64,000 nucleotides of DNA from Archilochus colubris (lineage: Eukaryota > Chordata > Aves > Apodiformes > Trochilidae): contig CM041092.1 in NCBI GenBank assembly GCA_023079485.1, positions 14,459,127 through 14,523,126 on the forward strand, written 5' to 3'. Positions 49,195-61,850 of the stretch are shown here, piece after piece; the first letter of the stretch is position 1, and the number at the start of each line of letters is the position of its first letter. The position numbers and the translations under genes were made by a program. The notes under the pieces were generated by a model. That model was not told the DNA's origin and made no database searches. It was given only the letters and a program-made list of their open reading frames with translations.

Positions 49195-49440
49195 GCTCAC
49201 TTGATTAATTAACATCTGAATCAGCGCTTGGTTGCAAAGCCTGCCTTTCCAAACCAGGAGCCATAATCAGCAATTGTTCTTTTTCTATTAGGGTAATCGA
49301 GGAGGATGCCATATGATTAGCCCGTGGCTTTATTGATTAATTTATCATTTCTTTGTTTGCATTTGATTTTGATTGATTTTCTGTGCTCTTTGCAAATGAG
49401 CGGGTTGTCATGAATACAAAAGCACTTCACACACACAGTC
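49195..49440. promoter_or_regulatory. Candidate conserved non-coding element, homeodomain-site rich
   Basis: Within 250 bases are TTGATTAATTAACATCTGAA, CCATAATCAGCAATTGTTC, GGGTAATCGAGGAGG, CCATATGATTAGCCCG, TTATTGATTAATTTATC and TTTGATTTTGATTGATTTTC. This is a dense array of TTGATT/TGATTAAT sequences (PBX/HOX, PAX or ONECUT-like) with an ATTGTT SOX-like site. Three CpGs (AGCGC, ATCGAGG, AGCGGG) survive in otherwise CpG-poor sequence, and no repeat is recognisable. An enhancer is a reasonable guess. No target gene can be named. Confidence 0.28.
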
Positions 49441-52400
49441 GATACCACAGATCATTCCTCTGTTCTTTTCCTGTGTTCTTCACTGAAACTGCATCCTTTT
49501 GCTGCCCACCAGCTCTCTCAGCAGCCGCTGCCTGAGCCCTGCACACCCCTGGGTTGCAGCTTGCAGAAAAGCACAGAGTCCTTAGCAGTGGCACAACGGG
49601 ACAGAGTGGAGTTGTTTCTCCGGCAGCAAACTAAGGCCATTTAGACACAAGTCTCATTGCAGCACAACACCAAGTTTCTGCAGACCCCTGACATTTGTAG
49701 GAATCTCTGCTGATGCACAACTGTAAATAGTTTACAGAGGAAACAGAGATATGGTGGTAACATAGGGCAATACCATACCCATATGGTGGCACTGCCTTGT
49801 CCTGTTTAGTTTTGCAATGAGCAGAATCACATGGCATTAAGAAATCTTATTCCAGTTTTAAATAACTACCTAGTACTTACAGTGAGCTCCTGGGAAAGGC
49901 TGCAACACAGTATTATAAGACTCACTTCTCATGGCTGGATTAGCAGAACTGTGAGGTGTTCTTATGATAAGAATTGGAAAGAAAGCCCTCTATTTGACCT
50001 CTGAGGAGGCTTGCACAATATTTCTTGATCAACTTTCTTAAGTCTTGCTGTTACTTAGGCTTTGAATGGTTCCCAGGAGCATGGCCAGGTGAACTGCAGC
50101 TTGAGGCTTAGTCCTGATTTTCATAAGGGATGATACAAGCACCTCCTTTTGGCTTTTCCCAGAAGGCACAAAGAAAGTGAGGATGCTGTCCTCCAGGAGT
50201 AGTGGGAAGCAAAGAACTACACTAGAAACAGCTGGTTTTGCAGAAAGACCCCTTCCACATGAGCAGATGACCTGAGATTGTGTTACAGCCCCTCCATTCA
50301 CCACCACCACTACTTGAGATCACCATCCCTGATCATAGAGTCATTTGTAAGCTTCTTGCAATAACATAGCTAAAGGTATTAATAACCCCCAGAAGGGTCG
50401 TTTGCAACTGCACTGAGCTTGGGACTCAGCTCTTTCCTGCAGATGCTCAGTGACAACTTTTTGAGCTGTGGTAGGTCTAGAACTGCTACCACATGGAATT
50501 AATCTTAGTTTGAGCCCAAACACACCTTGCTCATACATTGCCACTCTCTTACAGAGCCAGTGGAAGATAATAAAACATGTCCCTCTAGGTAGCTGGTGTC
50601 AGGAATCATCAGCTATGAAGACTTGTATTTTGTAATACAGAAGAAAAATCAAGCAAAAAGAGAAGGAGGTACTTCAGACTGTCAGTTTACTACAGAAGTT
50701 TATTTGTTTTCTACTAAGATACTGAATTGCAGCTTAGACTAATGAAAGGCAAAGGGTCTCTGGAACCTGAAATCAGCAGCCCTGAAACCCATGATTGTTC
50801 ACTGAATAGAATAGCTCAAAATTAAAAGCAGTAAAGAAACCAAAGCAGAACAGCCATGTTTTGTACCCTGTTTGGGGACCAAAATTTGTCAACAGAGCTG
50901 TTCACTTCTCCACTTTGCCTTTTAGGTCTCTGGCAAAACATTTAGTGTCTTTGCACATAAGCTTCCCCCATAAAATAAACACTCCCTCATTTTCTGTCAT
51001 TAGCTGGGCTTGTGAGGAGGAAGTGTCCAATATGCTTTATGGCTGGGGTTAGATGAGTGAGTGGATGAGAAGAGTAAAACAAAGTAGTAACAATCATATT
51101 CCATGTCATTAGGTAGACCTTAATTAACAGCTGATATTTTGGTGAGCTTTGATTCTCACTGCTGACTGTAAAAAGTGGCAGCCACAAACTGATCAGAGCC
51201 ATCTTAACCATCTTTATTATCTAAAAAAAAAAAAATGCTAAAGCAAAAAGCTTACAAGCAGTTTATTAGTCTTTTCATATCCACAGAATTCTAAGCTAGC
51301 AATTGCTATTAAAAAAAATTCATAATAAAGAAAACCCCACGGAGCTGTTTCTCACACATACCCTTTTACAACTTGGACTATTTCCATAAAGCTCTAGTTC
51401 TTCATTATATATATATGTGAAAGTTCTTATCCAGTCATTAAAAATTAATCTACATTAACATCACTTCTACACTTTTTAGTATCATTAAGGTCACAATACT
51501 GTTAAAAATGTTTTGCCAAACTTTTTATGGCTACTTGGTCTATTCATATCTTATCAAAACCTTGACTGAACACATAGCCTCCCAAAGAGTTTATCAAGAT
51601 TTTCTCATCACCTGATATGAAAGCATCCTTTAAACACACTCCTGCTGAACAAGCTAACAAAAAAACATAAAACTAAAGCTTTGGATGGGAGAAATAATTT
51701 GAATCTGTTGGGAAAATAAGTGCCTAAAAATATGTGATTCCTAGTTCTGTAATTGTGAACACCGAGTTTCCTAAAAAGGCAGAAACTTCAAAAGTTGATA
51801 TACTTACTGTTACCAAAAGATATTAGTAAAAAATTATATACAGCAGTATTCATTAGACACATAAACAGAAGACAGAGGATTTATTAAATCCGAATATGCT
51901 GTACCTGAGTCATTGGAAGGAATTTGGTCTTATAAGTTCAGCAGTGAAGAGATCAAGGTTTGACTTGTGATTCTTCCTTATGTGTCGTTAGGAATTCTAT
52001 TAATAATTTTGTGTATCAGTTCATCATCATAAAAAACAGATATTATATTCTCACCTGCTGGGGGAAGCTTTCTTGAAGATAAATACCTTAATGCTATGAA
52101 ACATTCAGATGAGCTGTCTCACAGTTTATGCAAACATCAGCCTTTTGTGCTTAGTTTCCTGAACCAGTGAGTGGTGTTTAATTACCATTCTGTCTACAGC
52201 ATCATGAGAAATTAAAACCCAAGTGACAACAGTGATTCTTTTGTTATCTCATGCTGCACTATTGGAAAAATTAGAGGAGCTGTTACAACAGAAAATGAAA
52301 CTGACTGTTAACAAGAAACAACCTTGAACTATGAAGACCAATTAGGAAACAACAACAAAAACTAATCAGGGAGAAGGGAAAAAACTGCAGAAATAACCAC

Positions 52401-52688
52401 TGTGTTTTTGACCATGTGGCAGAAGCAGTGTCCTTCAGAGCAGTATCAGGAGGAACTGAAGGGAGAAATTTCTATTTTGTATATATGTGTCTACTTATAT
52501 GTACATGTATTCACACTTGGACACTAGTATCTCTACAACTGGCAGTCATGAGTCCTTTATCCATCCCTCAGACAGTTGACTGGAATTGTAGGTATCATAA
52601 AATGGTCTCTTCCTAGTAATGTTTTAAAATGTAGAACATCCAGCTTGAAACTTTCCCCATTCATCTCTGATGGAAAGCAGAAGAGAAT

Positions 52689-52970
52689 TGGAGAATTACA
52701 GCATGCCAGGTGTTGGAAGAGACCTCTGAAGATCTTCAAGTCCACCCTACTGCCAGAGTAGGACCAAAAACAAGGGATGGTCACTCAGAAATGCATCCAT
52801 GTGGGTCTTGAAAGTCTCCAGAGAAGGAGATCCCACAGCCCATCTGGGAAGCCTGTTCCAGGGCTCCATAACCCTTACAGTAAAGAAATTCTTCCTCATG
52901 TTGGGGTGAAACTTCCTGTATTTTATCTTGAATCCATTGCCCCTCATCCTATCACAGGGCACAACAGATT
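52689..52970 (-). mobile_element. CR1 fragment with decayed end of ORF2
   Basis: Read on the plus strand, the block runs GTTGGAAGAGACCTCTGAAG, then TGGGTCTTGAAAGTCTCCAG, CCTGTTCCAGGGCTC, GTAAAGAAATTCTTCCTCAT and CCATTGCCCCTCATCCTATC. All are reverse-complement landmarks of the CR1 3' half. On the minus strand a frame from 52962 to 52747 retains the family's C-terminal residues (MRKNFFTVRVMEPWNRLP, SLETFKTHMDAFL). The weak resemblance AAGAGCCTGAGCC after 53000 could extend the copy to about 53035. The element is 5'-truncated and cannot mobilise by itself. Confidence 0.9.
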
Positions 52971-55900
52971 AGTGCTAGAGGCATAAATGTAGAGCAGATC
53001 AAGAGCCTGAGCCTTCTTACAATTACCCCAATAAAAGTTCTATATTGAATTTAAAGGTTTACACTGAGTTTTTAACAGCATGCCACAGCACTATTCTAAC
53101 CTCATTTCATTCAAACCTAATAGTAACTAAGCCAGAGAGATACAAAGAGGCACAACCCAGGTCTTCAGAGAATTAGAATCTCAGCCATAAAGAGGAAACA
53201 ACAAAAAACTTTGAAGCATGATTAAAAGCACAAAAGCTCCTGAGAAGTTTGAAATCTGTATCCAGATATCAGCTTTTCACATTTGTTTCTCGGTAGGATG
53301 CTGATGTACCCAGGATCATTCTTAGAAGACAGATAAGTAACACTACTAGATTTTTCAGCAAAAGACTATACAACACTGGCTGAAGCCAAATTAATTTGCA
53401 TTAAATTTAAGCTTGATAGAGATGTAGAGAAGGTGTGATACTCTCCTTTTCACATCATGAAAGAAAATAAAATTATAACAGCCCTGCAATATCCATCTAT
53501 GCTTCCTGGCAATACAGAAACCTCACTAAAAAGTAATTAAAGAGACAAACATCATGCTATCTAATTTGAGGCATCTTTTTTAAAGTTCTTAGAGTCCTTG
53601 TTGGGCTAACTCTGTGAGCTCAAGAAAATAAAGCTCCTGTTACTTCCAGACACATAAAGAGGCAGGTAAGAACCAAGCAGCCCTTTCTGCCTGAGAACCA
53701 AAATAGCACATTGCTTCCAATTTTAGATCTGACAGGAAAAAGAAAGTATCAGAAGGTCGACAGACATTATTAGATTGAAACCACAGACAAGCAGATCTTC
53801 ACTTCAGCCCACATGTCCCAACAGCAGCCAGTTGGCAGAGAGCAGCTCAGAGGGTGAACTGTGTCCTCTCTGCCCACTGCTTGAACAAATGGTGCCATTT
53901 CAGTCAGCCATTGCTGCAAGCAGGAGATTAACTCTCAGGCTGATGAATTGAGAGCACAACTAAATGAAGCAACTCAATTTTGCTGTTGGGTTCTCTAATC
54001 ACAATTCACCACCTAGGAGGAAAAAGTGCGATCTCAGAGCTTTGCAGCCTTTCTGCTGGGTAACGTGTTTCTACTGTAGAGCCATAATGAAGTATAGTAG
54101 TGTATAACTTCATGGAGTCTCTGACAGTTTAGTGACATTGTAGGGGAAAGCACAGCCCATGTTACACCTAGAATGTCTTCAGCCCCTCTCACAGAGAAGT
54201 TAGGAAGGTAAGATTCAGCTGATTAATACAGAGTTTGCAAAATCTCCTTGCAATGAAGCAATATGAGAGGGGAGCTCAGGGTGTTACAAAAGGAAAAAGC
54301 ATTGCAGGAGGCAAATCCTAAAACTAAAGATTGGTTTCACCCCTAGCATCACTATGCCATCCCTAGGCTCATCTCTAGTGGTCACAGTTTTATCCCCACG
54401 CCCCTTCAAACCTAATTCAAACCTAGTCAAAATCCCTGTTGATAAATACTGCCAACTCCTGGTCAAAAATCCTTTTCCCTCTCCTGGATAATTCTGTGCC
54501 ATCCCGTGCCATCAGGTCCGGTGCTATGTAAACATCTCCATGATCAAAAAATCCAAAATTCAACCTATGGCACCAGCCAAAAAGTCATTAAGATGTGACA
54601 CATTTTTCACACTTACTTTCTCCAGGACAGAACAGCAAGTACCTTGTTCCCAGGAGAAGCTGATGGTGACCTCTGACTTGAACCTGTATCTTTCACATCC
54701 AAACCAGCCAAAAACCACTTGCTCTCTACTATAGGGGATACATACAGCTTCCTACTTAATCCACCTACTTCTCAGATCTGCTTGGTTTGCCTTCTCTGTG
54801 ATTACATCACTTTGCTTTGCTTAGAGTAGCTGGCAGGAACCAGCCTGATGGATGTGATCACATTGCTTGCCTTCCACATCCACCCTGAGTGCAACTTCTC
54901 CCACTCATCCATTAACATCTCCCAGCCTAGAGAGAGGCAGAGACTTCTTCTGCTGTGTTGCTTGGCTGTTAATGAGAAAAGGCATTGGGTGGGAAGCCTG
55001 CAGGCTCCCTGGTGCTAAAAGGAATGAAAGTTCTCTCTGGCTTTTCTGACTGCTTTCTTGCAGGTTGTTTTCTATCAACTTTTTGGCTGCATTAGAGCAC
55101 AGTGATGAGATGAACAAGCCTGTTCTTGCACAGGAGCCTTTCATCTGTTATCTAGGTGGAAATAACAGGCTGGGCCACACCATTCAACTAAAGTTTCTAG
55201 AGGGATTGGCTCCCCATTGCCCATGGAGGACCTGAGATCACAGCAGCAAAGTGTAATTGCCACAAGTTTGTTATGATCAAGGAAAGGGATTGCTGATTCA
55301 CATTATCCAGGCTCTCCAGTATGTGCAGTGTGAGTGTGGAGTTATACTTCTACCAAAAAGCATTTTAAGCAAAGGTCCCCTGATCACACAGCTGGAAACA
55401 TCTGCATTTGTGAGCTTATCATCTGAGGGTGATAAAGAAGATGCTGAGGGAACAGAGCTGACTTTATCCCTCCTCACAGGCAGCAATCCCTGAAGCATGA
55501 GGACCCCTTGAAGCACCTCTCTGCTCCCTCACCACTAAGGAATTCCAAAGAGTTTCTTGTGTCTGTCTTGTGGGTGGCTAAAAAACAAAACCACACAAAA
55601 ATAGAAACAAACAAAAACCAAAACCAAACACACAAAACTATTTGGGGCAAACGTCATGATCATTATAGTGCTGATTCTACTGGCCTTTACTGAAAGACTT
55701 TATCACAAGCCATTTTAAAAAGCAGTAGTGGGAGTAAAAGTGTTATTTTTGCTTTAATTCCCTTACCAGGATGATCAACTATTTGCATTATTAAACTATT
55801 TAAATAGAACAAATGTCAAGTAGAGGGTAGATGCAGAAGGGAATCTTCTGCTTTGAGAATTAATCAAACCTCCACAGAAATTCACAAACTTTCCAAAAGG

Positions 55901-56520
55901 TTTTTCTAATTTTTTGATCACTCCAGAGATCTTGCTTACAGAAATACACACTGGGAGCCTGATCTGTAGAGTGGATTGGTATGCAATGTTTTCAGTGCCC
56001 CAAAACAGATACAATCTGGTAGCAGATTGCAATGTACCTGATGCACAGTATCTGAGCATCAGCAGAGCTTGCTCTGAAAATGCAGATCCTTTCAGGAACC
56101 TGTGGAATCACCTGAACCATCAGTGAACTGAAGTAGTTTGGTAAAACACAAATTCACAAATGCTACTAAGATGCTTTAGCATAGTTTTCTTTTTAATATT
56201 TTCTAAGCTCACCACACCCATTTGTATGAAAATTGGACTCACATCTGATCGAAAACAAGCCAGGGCCAATTTAAAAAGGCATCCTGTGTGTAACATTTCT
56301 TGGAAACCACAGTTATCAGTAGTGGAAAATATTTGTGGGAAGTTAATTTTGCAAAAGGCAGGAACTGTAAAAAGAAAAATGCCCTGCAGTTTAGTAGCCT
56401 CAGAGTCCCTGCACATTCCTTGCCAGTTACACCCACAGAAACCTCTTCAAAGATCAAAGGACAAGTTCATACCTCCTACAAATCATCTGAAATGCTCAAG
56501 AAAAGTGGAATTCTGTTCAT
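52971..56520. other. Non-coding stretch between two CR1 copies
   Basis: No gene, repeat family or regulatory cluster is recognised. Short A/C-rich low-complexity sequence lies at 55585-55640. The 122-codon frame at 56160-56528 runs directly into the CR1 terminus and is chance. Confidence 0.5.
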
Positions 56521-56757
56521 ATTCATAGAATCATAGAATGGTTTGGGCTGGAAGGGACCAGTTCCAGTTCCAGCTCCCCCGCATGTGCAGGGACACCTCT
56601 CACTACAACAGGTTGCCAAAAGCCCCATCCAACCTGGCCTTGAACACTTTCAGGAAGGGGGGCAGCCACAACTTCCTTGGGCAGCCTGTGCCAGTGTCTC
56701 AACACCATCAAAATAAAGAATTTCTTCCTAAATTCTTTTACTTTTTCTCCCAGTTAC
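56521..56757 (-). mobile_element. CR1 3'-end copy, relatively intact
   Basis: The plus strand begins ATTCATAGAATCATAGAATG and continues TTTGGGCTGGAAGGGACC, the reverse complement of the CR1 3' terminus. It continues with GCAGGGACACCTCTCACTA, AGGTTGCCAAAAGCCCCATC, CAACCTGGCCTTGAACACTT, GGGCAGCCTGTGCCAGTGTC and AAAGAATTTCTTCCTAAATTC. The block order is complete from the terminus inward to about 235 bases. A small local duplication (GTTCCAGTTCCAG, 56561-56573) replaces part of the usual CTAGTTCCAACCCC stretch. The terminal octamers are well preserved, so it is probably younger than the copies near 26.4 and 36.6 kb. Confidence 0.92.
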
Positions 56758-59689
56758 CAGATTAAGATCATGAGGATGTGGCATTGTAAGACACAAGTCT
56801 TCTCAGCCAGAGCAGGGATCTGAGAACATGGTCCAAGTCTGTTCAATAAATCCCTTAACTTCTAGTGGGATTTCTTATGTGCTGCATGTGCATATATGTA
56901 TCAGCTTCACATTTGGATATAGTAGGTTTAACATGATTTTCCACGTGGCCTGGTAGTAAAAAAACCTTTCTTGGTATAGCAATATCGACATTCTTTCCTC
57001 TGTCTTTTTTCTTAAAAGGGCTTTAATTCCTTGCACCCTGCTACACAGCACACAAAGGTTAGTCTGATGCCCAGGAAATGGATGTTTCCAATGCCTTTGA
57101 AGTGGCCATGGTCCCATGGAGATGGGGAAAGGACTTGAGGGAAAAAAAGCAGTCTCATTCTTCCATCATTAAGGTGCATCCTCAAGATGTTCCACACAGT
57201 CTGCTCACATTCTCTGAGATGGGGTGTAGTGCTCAAGAGAAAGGTTGTATATTTCTGGGGAAGGCTTTGAAATACATGGGAGAGAAACCCCACTGCATTA
57301 CCAGCATTCAGTAGAGAACTATTCCCAACATGCAAGCAATGAGATCACACCAAATCAAAAGTCAGTTAAGACTTTGAAGCTCCAAATTAACAAATTAATT
57401 TCTACAGTTTTTTCCCTTCCCAAGCTAACATTTCTGTCAGGCACCTGAAAAGAAATGCTAACTAGACATAGAGTAAACACAAACAATTACTGTGTTTTAC
57501 CTATGTGTTATCCCAGTGGTACTTGGCATTTTAGGAGTTTAAAGTTTAATTACATTTTTGCTTTTGGTACATTGGATAGCCATTCACCTGTGAAGAAAAG
57601 CATCTTAGAGGGTTTCAAGCTCATTTAAAACACTCAAAAGCAGAAACTGCTGAACTGTGTGAGGCTGGCTCTGTGTTTTGATGTGCTATAGAATAATGCA
57701 TGGAATTCTTTATACATTCACAAAGTGGTGCACTTTCATTGTGCTTTCAACTAACTTGCAAACTCCACTGGCCCCATCTCAGGAAACCTCTCTCTCCATG
57801 CTTTCTGACACTTCCAGTAAAATTCCCCATAGGACTGTTGTGTGGAAGAGATATTTGAGAGCCTGCCCAAGCTGCAGATATTAAAAGAAAGGGGAAAAGA
57901 GAAAGAGATCATCAAGAACATTTCTGATGCCTTTCCTGCCAGTCCTTTGTGAGACACGAGCTGGGGACCCTTCATTAATGAAAAACCCTCCTTACAACAT
58001 TAGGCTCGAAAGGTCATATCCACAATGTCATAACATGCTCCCCAAAAGAAGTCTGTCAGAGCAGGAGATGTGAAGGGGACAGAAATAGCCATGTAGAAGG
58101 CAGTTCTTGACTTTTGTTAGGGGATGAGGAGTTTGACCAGAGACAAGGAGCCACCAGTCCTAACAAACAAAGGTTTTTTGAGCAAAGGAAAGGTTGAGCA
58201 AAAGGTATGGCCATGGCCTTGAGCTGTGGGAGAGTGGAGTAGAGAATTTTAAAATTATCCCATTGCTTAAAAGAAACCAGGCATGAAAATCACTAACCTT
58301 CAAACCTCCTCTTCAGCAGGAAGCCCACACCACCAGTGCCCTAGCCTGGAGAAGGCACCAGGAAACCAAAGAGCAAAGAGTAAATCTTCCATCCATCAGG
58401 GTGAAGCAGATGCATGAGGGCACACATCTCATTGCACCCTGCCCCAGTGGTGGCTGCTCAACAGCAATGCAGGCTTGGAAATCTCCCACCACAGAGACAG
58501 TGGGTATGGCACGGGGGGAACAGTCACCCCAGTGAATCACTGCAGGGGTTTCCTACTCCCCTGGTTATACCTGAGCCCCAGTACCTGCATCTCCTTTTCC
58601 TCCTGCATCCCTGGCTCACTGTCAGGGGCACTCACTGCTGCTGGGGGCATGGAGCCCCTGCTGTGCTCAGCCTCCACCTGCCTCTGCTCCAGAGTGGGTG
58701 AATTGATTTCTCTAATGTACATCTACAAACACAGTTTTTTCTGCTGTGCTAAATCAACACAGCTCCACAGGATCAGACCAATAAAACACAAAACAAGCTG
58801 GGGGTCTATTTCCTCTGCCTGAAGGGTGCTTCATCATGCCAAGCTATGATTACTACAGCCCCATACCAGCAATCTCTTCCATTTCTCAGGTCCAGTTTCC
58901 ATAGGTGGGTGTAGGAGCACATGGTTGTTTTTTTTAATTTAATCACCATTTATTTTCAGTTATCTGGGGAATAGAGAAAACCTCTCATACACAAAAAGCT
59001 TTACATTACTTTTCTTCTGGTTATGAGTGGGCCACCCGCAGGAAGACAGGGCACGGCCACACAGGCTCTGATTTGGGGAAGAAGATGGAAAATGAGTTAG
59101 TGGGCAAGAAAAGTAAGAAAAAGAGCATAAAGAAGAGAAACAGATTAATATCTAAGGTTCCTTATACTTGTATATAATATATATTACTATTTATATATGC
59201 AAAATCACTGAGTACTTGTGTCTAAAGGTATTCATGTATGTATAGGAACTCTCAGCACATGCAGGGTTCATTAAGAAAGCCACTATTTCCCATTTAATCA
59301 GTGAGGTAAGCGTGGAGCCTCAGGTGTTTTTTCAAAGAAAACAGGGAGATTGTTCAGATGCCAACTCCTATGCTGCCTTCTCCCACTCTCAGCGAGTTTT
59401 TCTTCCCCACTCAGAGCAATCCAAAGGATTCACACAGGCACACACACCCATGCTTATTTCTTTGCTCAGTTGTTTGAAAGGCTGTCCTGGCCAAGAGCAA
59501 CCCTCTAAGTCAGAGGCTTGTCTTTCTGCAGAAAACTTTGTAAGAGGCCTCTGTACTTCCACTGTTGCTTTAGGGTTTATTACTTTTTCTTATTCAGCTG
59601 CAGAAAATGGTTAAAGAGAAATCCAGCTACTCACAGTGCCTTTAAACATAGCCCAACAGGGCTGGGTTAGATGGTTTTCCCTTCTTAGG

Positions 59690-59767
59690 AAAAAAAAAAA
59701 CCAAACAACAAAATAAAACACCACCAGAAAGAGAGTCTTCCTGCTCCTTTCCACCCCCCCTCCCCCC
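59690..59767. repeat. A-rich then C-rich low-complexity tract
   Basis: An A-run and CCAAACAACAAAATAAAAC sequence is followed 30 bases later by CCACCCCCCCTCCCCCC. Simple sequence only. Confidence 0.85.
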
Positions 59768-61779
59768 AGCAGACCCTCTTTTAAAAAGCCACATGCATCT
59801 CCATTTCTGACACAGGTTTCATGGCAGCATCCCCACCAACAACAACAGAATCAAAGAAGAAATGAGGTTGTTCGCAAGACCAACTCCCGTGCAGGCCACT
59901 GCATCCTAGGCAGGACTGTATTCAACTGTGGCAACAGATTGGGTTGCAGAACTCCAAAGCGTGTACAGAACCAGGAATCCATCAGTTCACACAAGACTGA
60001 TGATCAGCCTGCCTTGCTGTTCTCCAGCTTTCTTTTTTTTGAACACTCTTCCCATTACTGGTATGGGAAGTCCCCGACTTGCACCAGGGAGCTGAAACTC
60101 TCACTAATTATGGTTTTGTCAATCAACCTTCAGACTCCAGTCCTAATGGGGATGCTGCTGACACAAAGTAATGGGATAAGGGGTGTTGTGGATTCAGCCC
60201 TTTCTAAACCAAGGGCCAGAGGAGTGGAATAGAAAGTGATATGAAAAAGTGATATAAAAATTATTTGTGATGGTAGCCACTACAGAGCAGCTCCAAATAA
60301 AATTAAAACAAGCAAACAAAAAAAAACCAAAAAAACCCCTTCCTTTAAAGAAATAAAAGCAACTACAAAATAACCTTTCTAAAGCACTGCCATTCCCATG
60401 TGAGAAACCAAATCTAGACTGAAAAGAAATAGTTTTCAGAAAAAAACATGCCACAGTCCATTGGCTGGGTCATGCACGTGAACTGAACTGTGACTCCAGG
60501 ATCTAAAGACATCAGTCACTCCTGTCAGAGCAGCTTCAGTTGCTGTGAAGCAGGAACCCAGATCTGATCCCTGCAAGGAGACATAGATGAGTTTGGTCAA
60601 CATATAATTTGCTGTGTCTAAACTGACAGCTGGATTGGATCCAAACCCCTCAGCCACCCTCTGCATTTACTGGAGGTTTTTAGCAACCAAATCTCCACTT
60701 TAGGGCTGTGATGCACCAGAATTACCAGGCCCTGCTGAGATCCCCAAAGAAAGGCTGGGGTAGGTCAGGGCAGCAGTAGCCAAGGGGAGAAAAAGGGAAA
60801 GTTTCTCTCTGTGTCCAGCTAGAGGGATAAGGGCAGCTCTGTGGGAACCTTTTCCTAAAATAAGATAGATTGAGACATCATGCCTCTAAGGCTGATTGAG
60901 CTGCCATCCAAGATTGCTGTCACTTGCAATTGGATGTAAATAGTTACAAAGAGTTTTGTAGCCAAATTAAGATCCTTTCTTCCTGGCCAGCAGTGGATAC
61001 TCATCTTCTCAGAGAAACTCCTATACAGGATTGCTGAAGTACCCACACTGTGTTCAACTGCAATGTCCCTGCAGAGACCTGTCTTGTTTCTTTATGTCAA
61101 AATCACCCTGGTCCTGCTGCAGGTTCTCACATCCTCCAGTCTGAAAAAAGACAAAGCAGAGTCAGAGCAGCAAGAGAAGAGAGACTTCATGAAAAGTCTT
61201 CCACAGGCTTAACTAAAATACAGCGAGCTGTGAACCCACCCAAGGGACAGGCAAAACCATAGTCAAAGCTCAGGGTTCAAATGAGTTTGGGGCAGAACAT
61301 CAAAGTACTGGTCAGTGCATCATTAGCCAGCAGCTGGGATACAGTAATTGTCCACATACTCCTCCCTGGCCTGCAGTAGCATCCCAGCTAATACAGCAGA
61401 GCTTATGCCCAGGAAAAAAAAATGTTACATCACACCCATTGCAGACTAAAGCCAAGTGAACAGAGGGGCAGTCACCAGTGCCCAGTTGCCTCCCAGCAAT
61501 ATGCTGAGCTGCTTTTATTTGGAAAATATGTATTTCAGAGTATCTCTTTTGATATGCATGCCAGAGGCTGTTTCTGATGTTAGGCTGTGTAGCTTAGGGC
61601 TCTTCTGAGGTCTCTTGTGGAGCACAGTTGATTAAGTTTCCTGGCAGCACCTTGTGGAGGTGCTGGGGAGGATCACAGGCATTACCCTCCACGCCAGGAA
61701 GACACACACCGCTCCTCTTGGCCATCTTGTCAGCCTCTCAGATTGTACAGGAGTGATCTCTATGCAGTTTTATCCATTT

Positions 61780-61850
61780 TAAAGTCCCATTAAGGATGAC
61801 ACTTATGCAAATGTAACTGTCTCATCCTTATTAAAAGGAACATTTAACTC
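61780..61850. promoter_or_regulatory. Candidate small regulatory block
   Basis: Two related words, CCCATTAAGGATGACAC and the inverse-like CTCATCCTTATTAAAAGG, flank an octamer-like TTATGCAAATGTAAC. The AAGGATGA / TCATCCTT pair forms an imperfect inverted repeat around the octamer. It is repeat-free. Regulatory function is a guess from symmetry and motif content. Confidence 0.18.

Larger units (their letters stand above)
47000..52688. other. Non-coding stretch with one enhancer-like block
   Basis: Apart from the poly(A) tract at 47.9 kb and the homeodomain-site block at 49.2 kb, nothing is recognised. A perfect 6-bp hairpin GCCCCC-TCAA-GGGGGC lies at 48444-48459. A TA microsatellite is at 51404-51417. 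The frames at 50038-50310 and 48881-49087 (minus) have exon-like ends but weak signals. Confidence 0.5.

Noticed and set aside
50038..50310. 90-codon minus-strand ORF with an acceptor-like CTTCTGGGAAAAG
   Set aside because: The residues look protein-like, but the acceptor lacks a good pyrimidine tract and no donor precedes the stop.
52747..52962. 71-codon minus-strand ORF taken as a host gene
   Set aside because: Its residues match the C-terminal end of CR1 ORF2, so it belongs to the retroposon.
56160..56528. 122-codon plus-strand ORF
   Set aside because: Runs into the terminal repeat of a CR1 copy and has no recognisable content.
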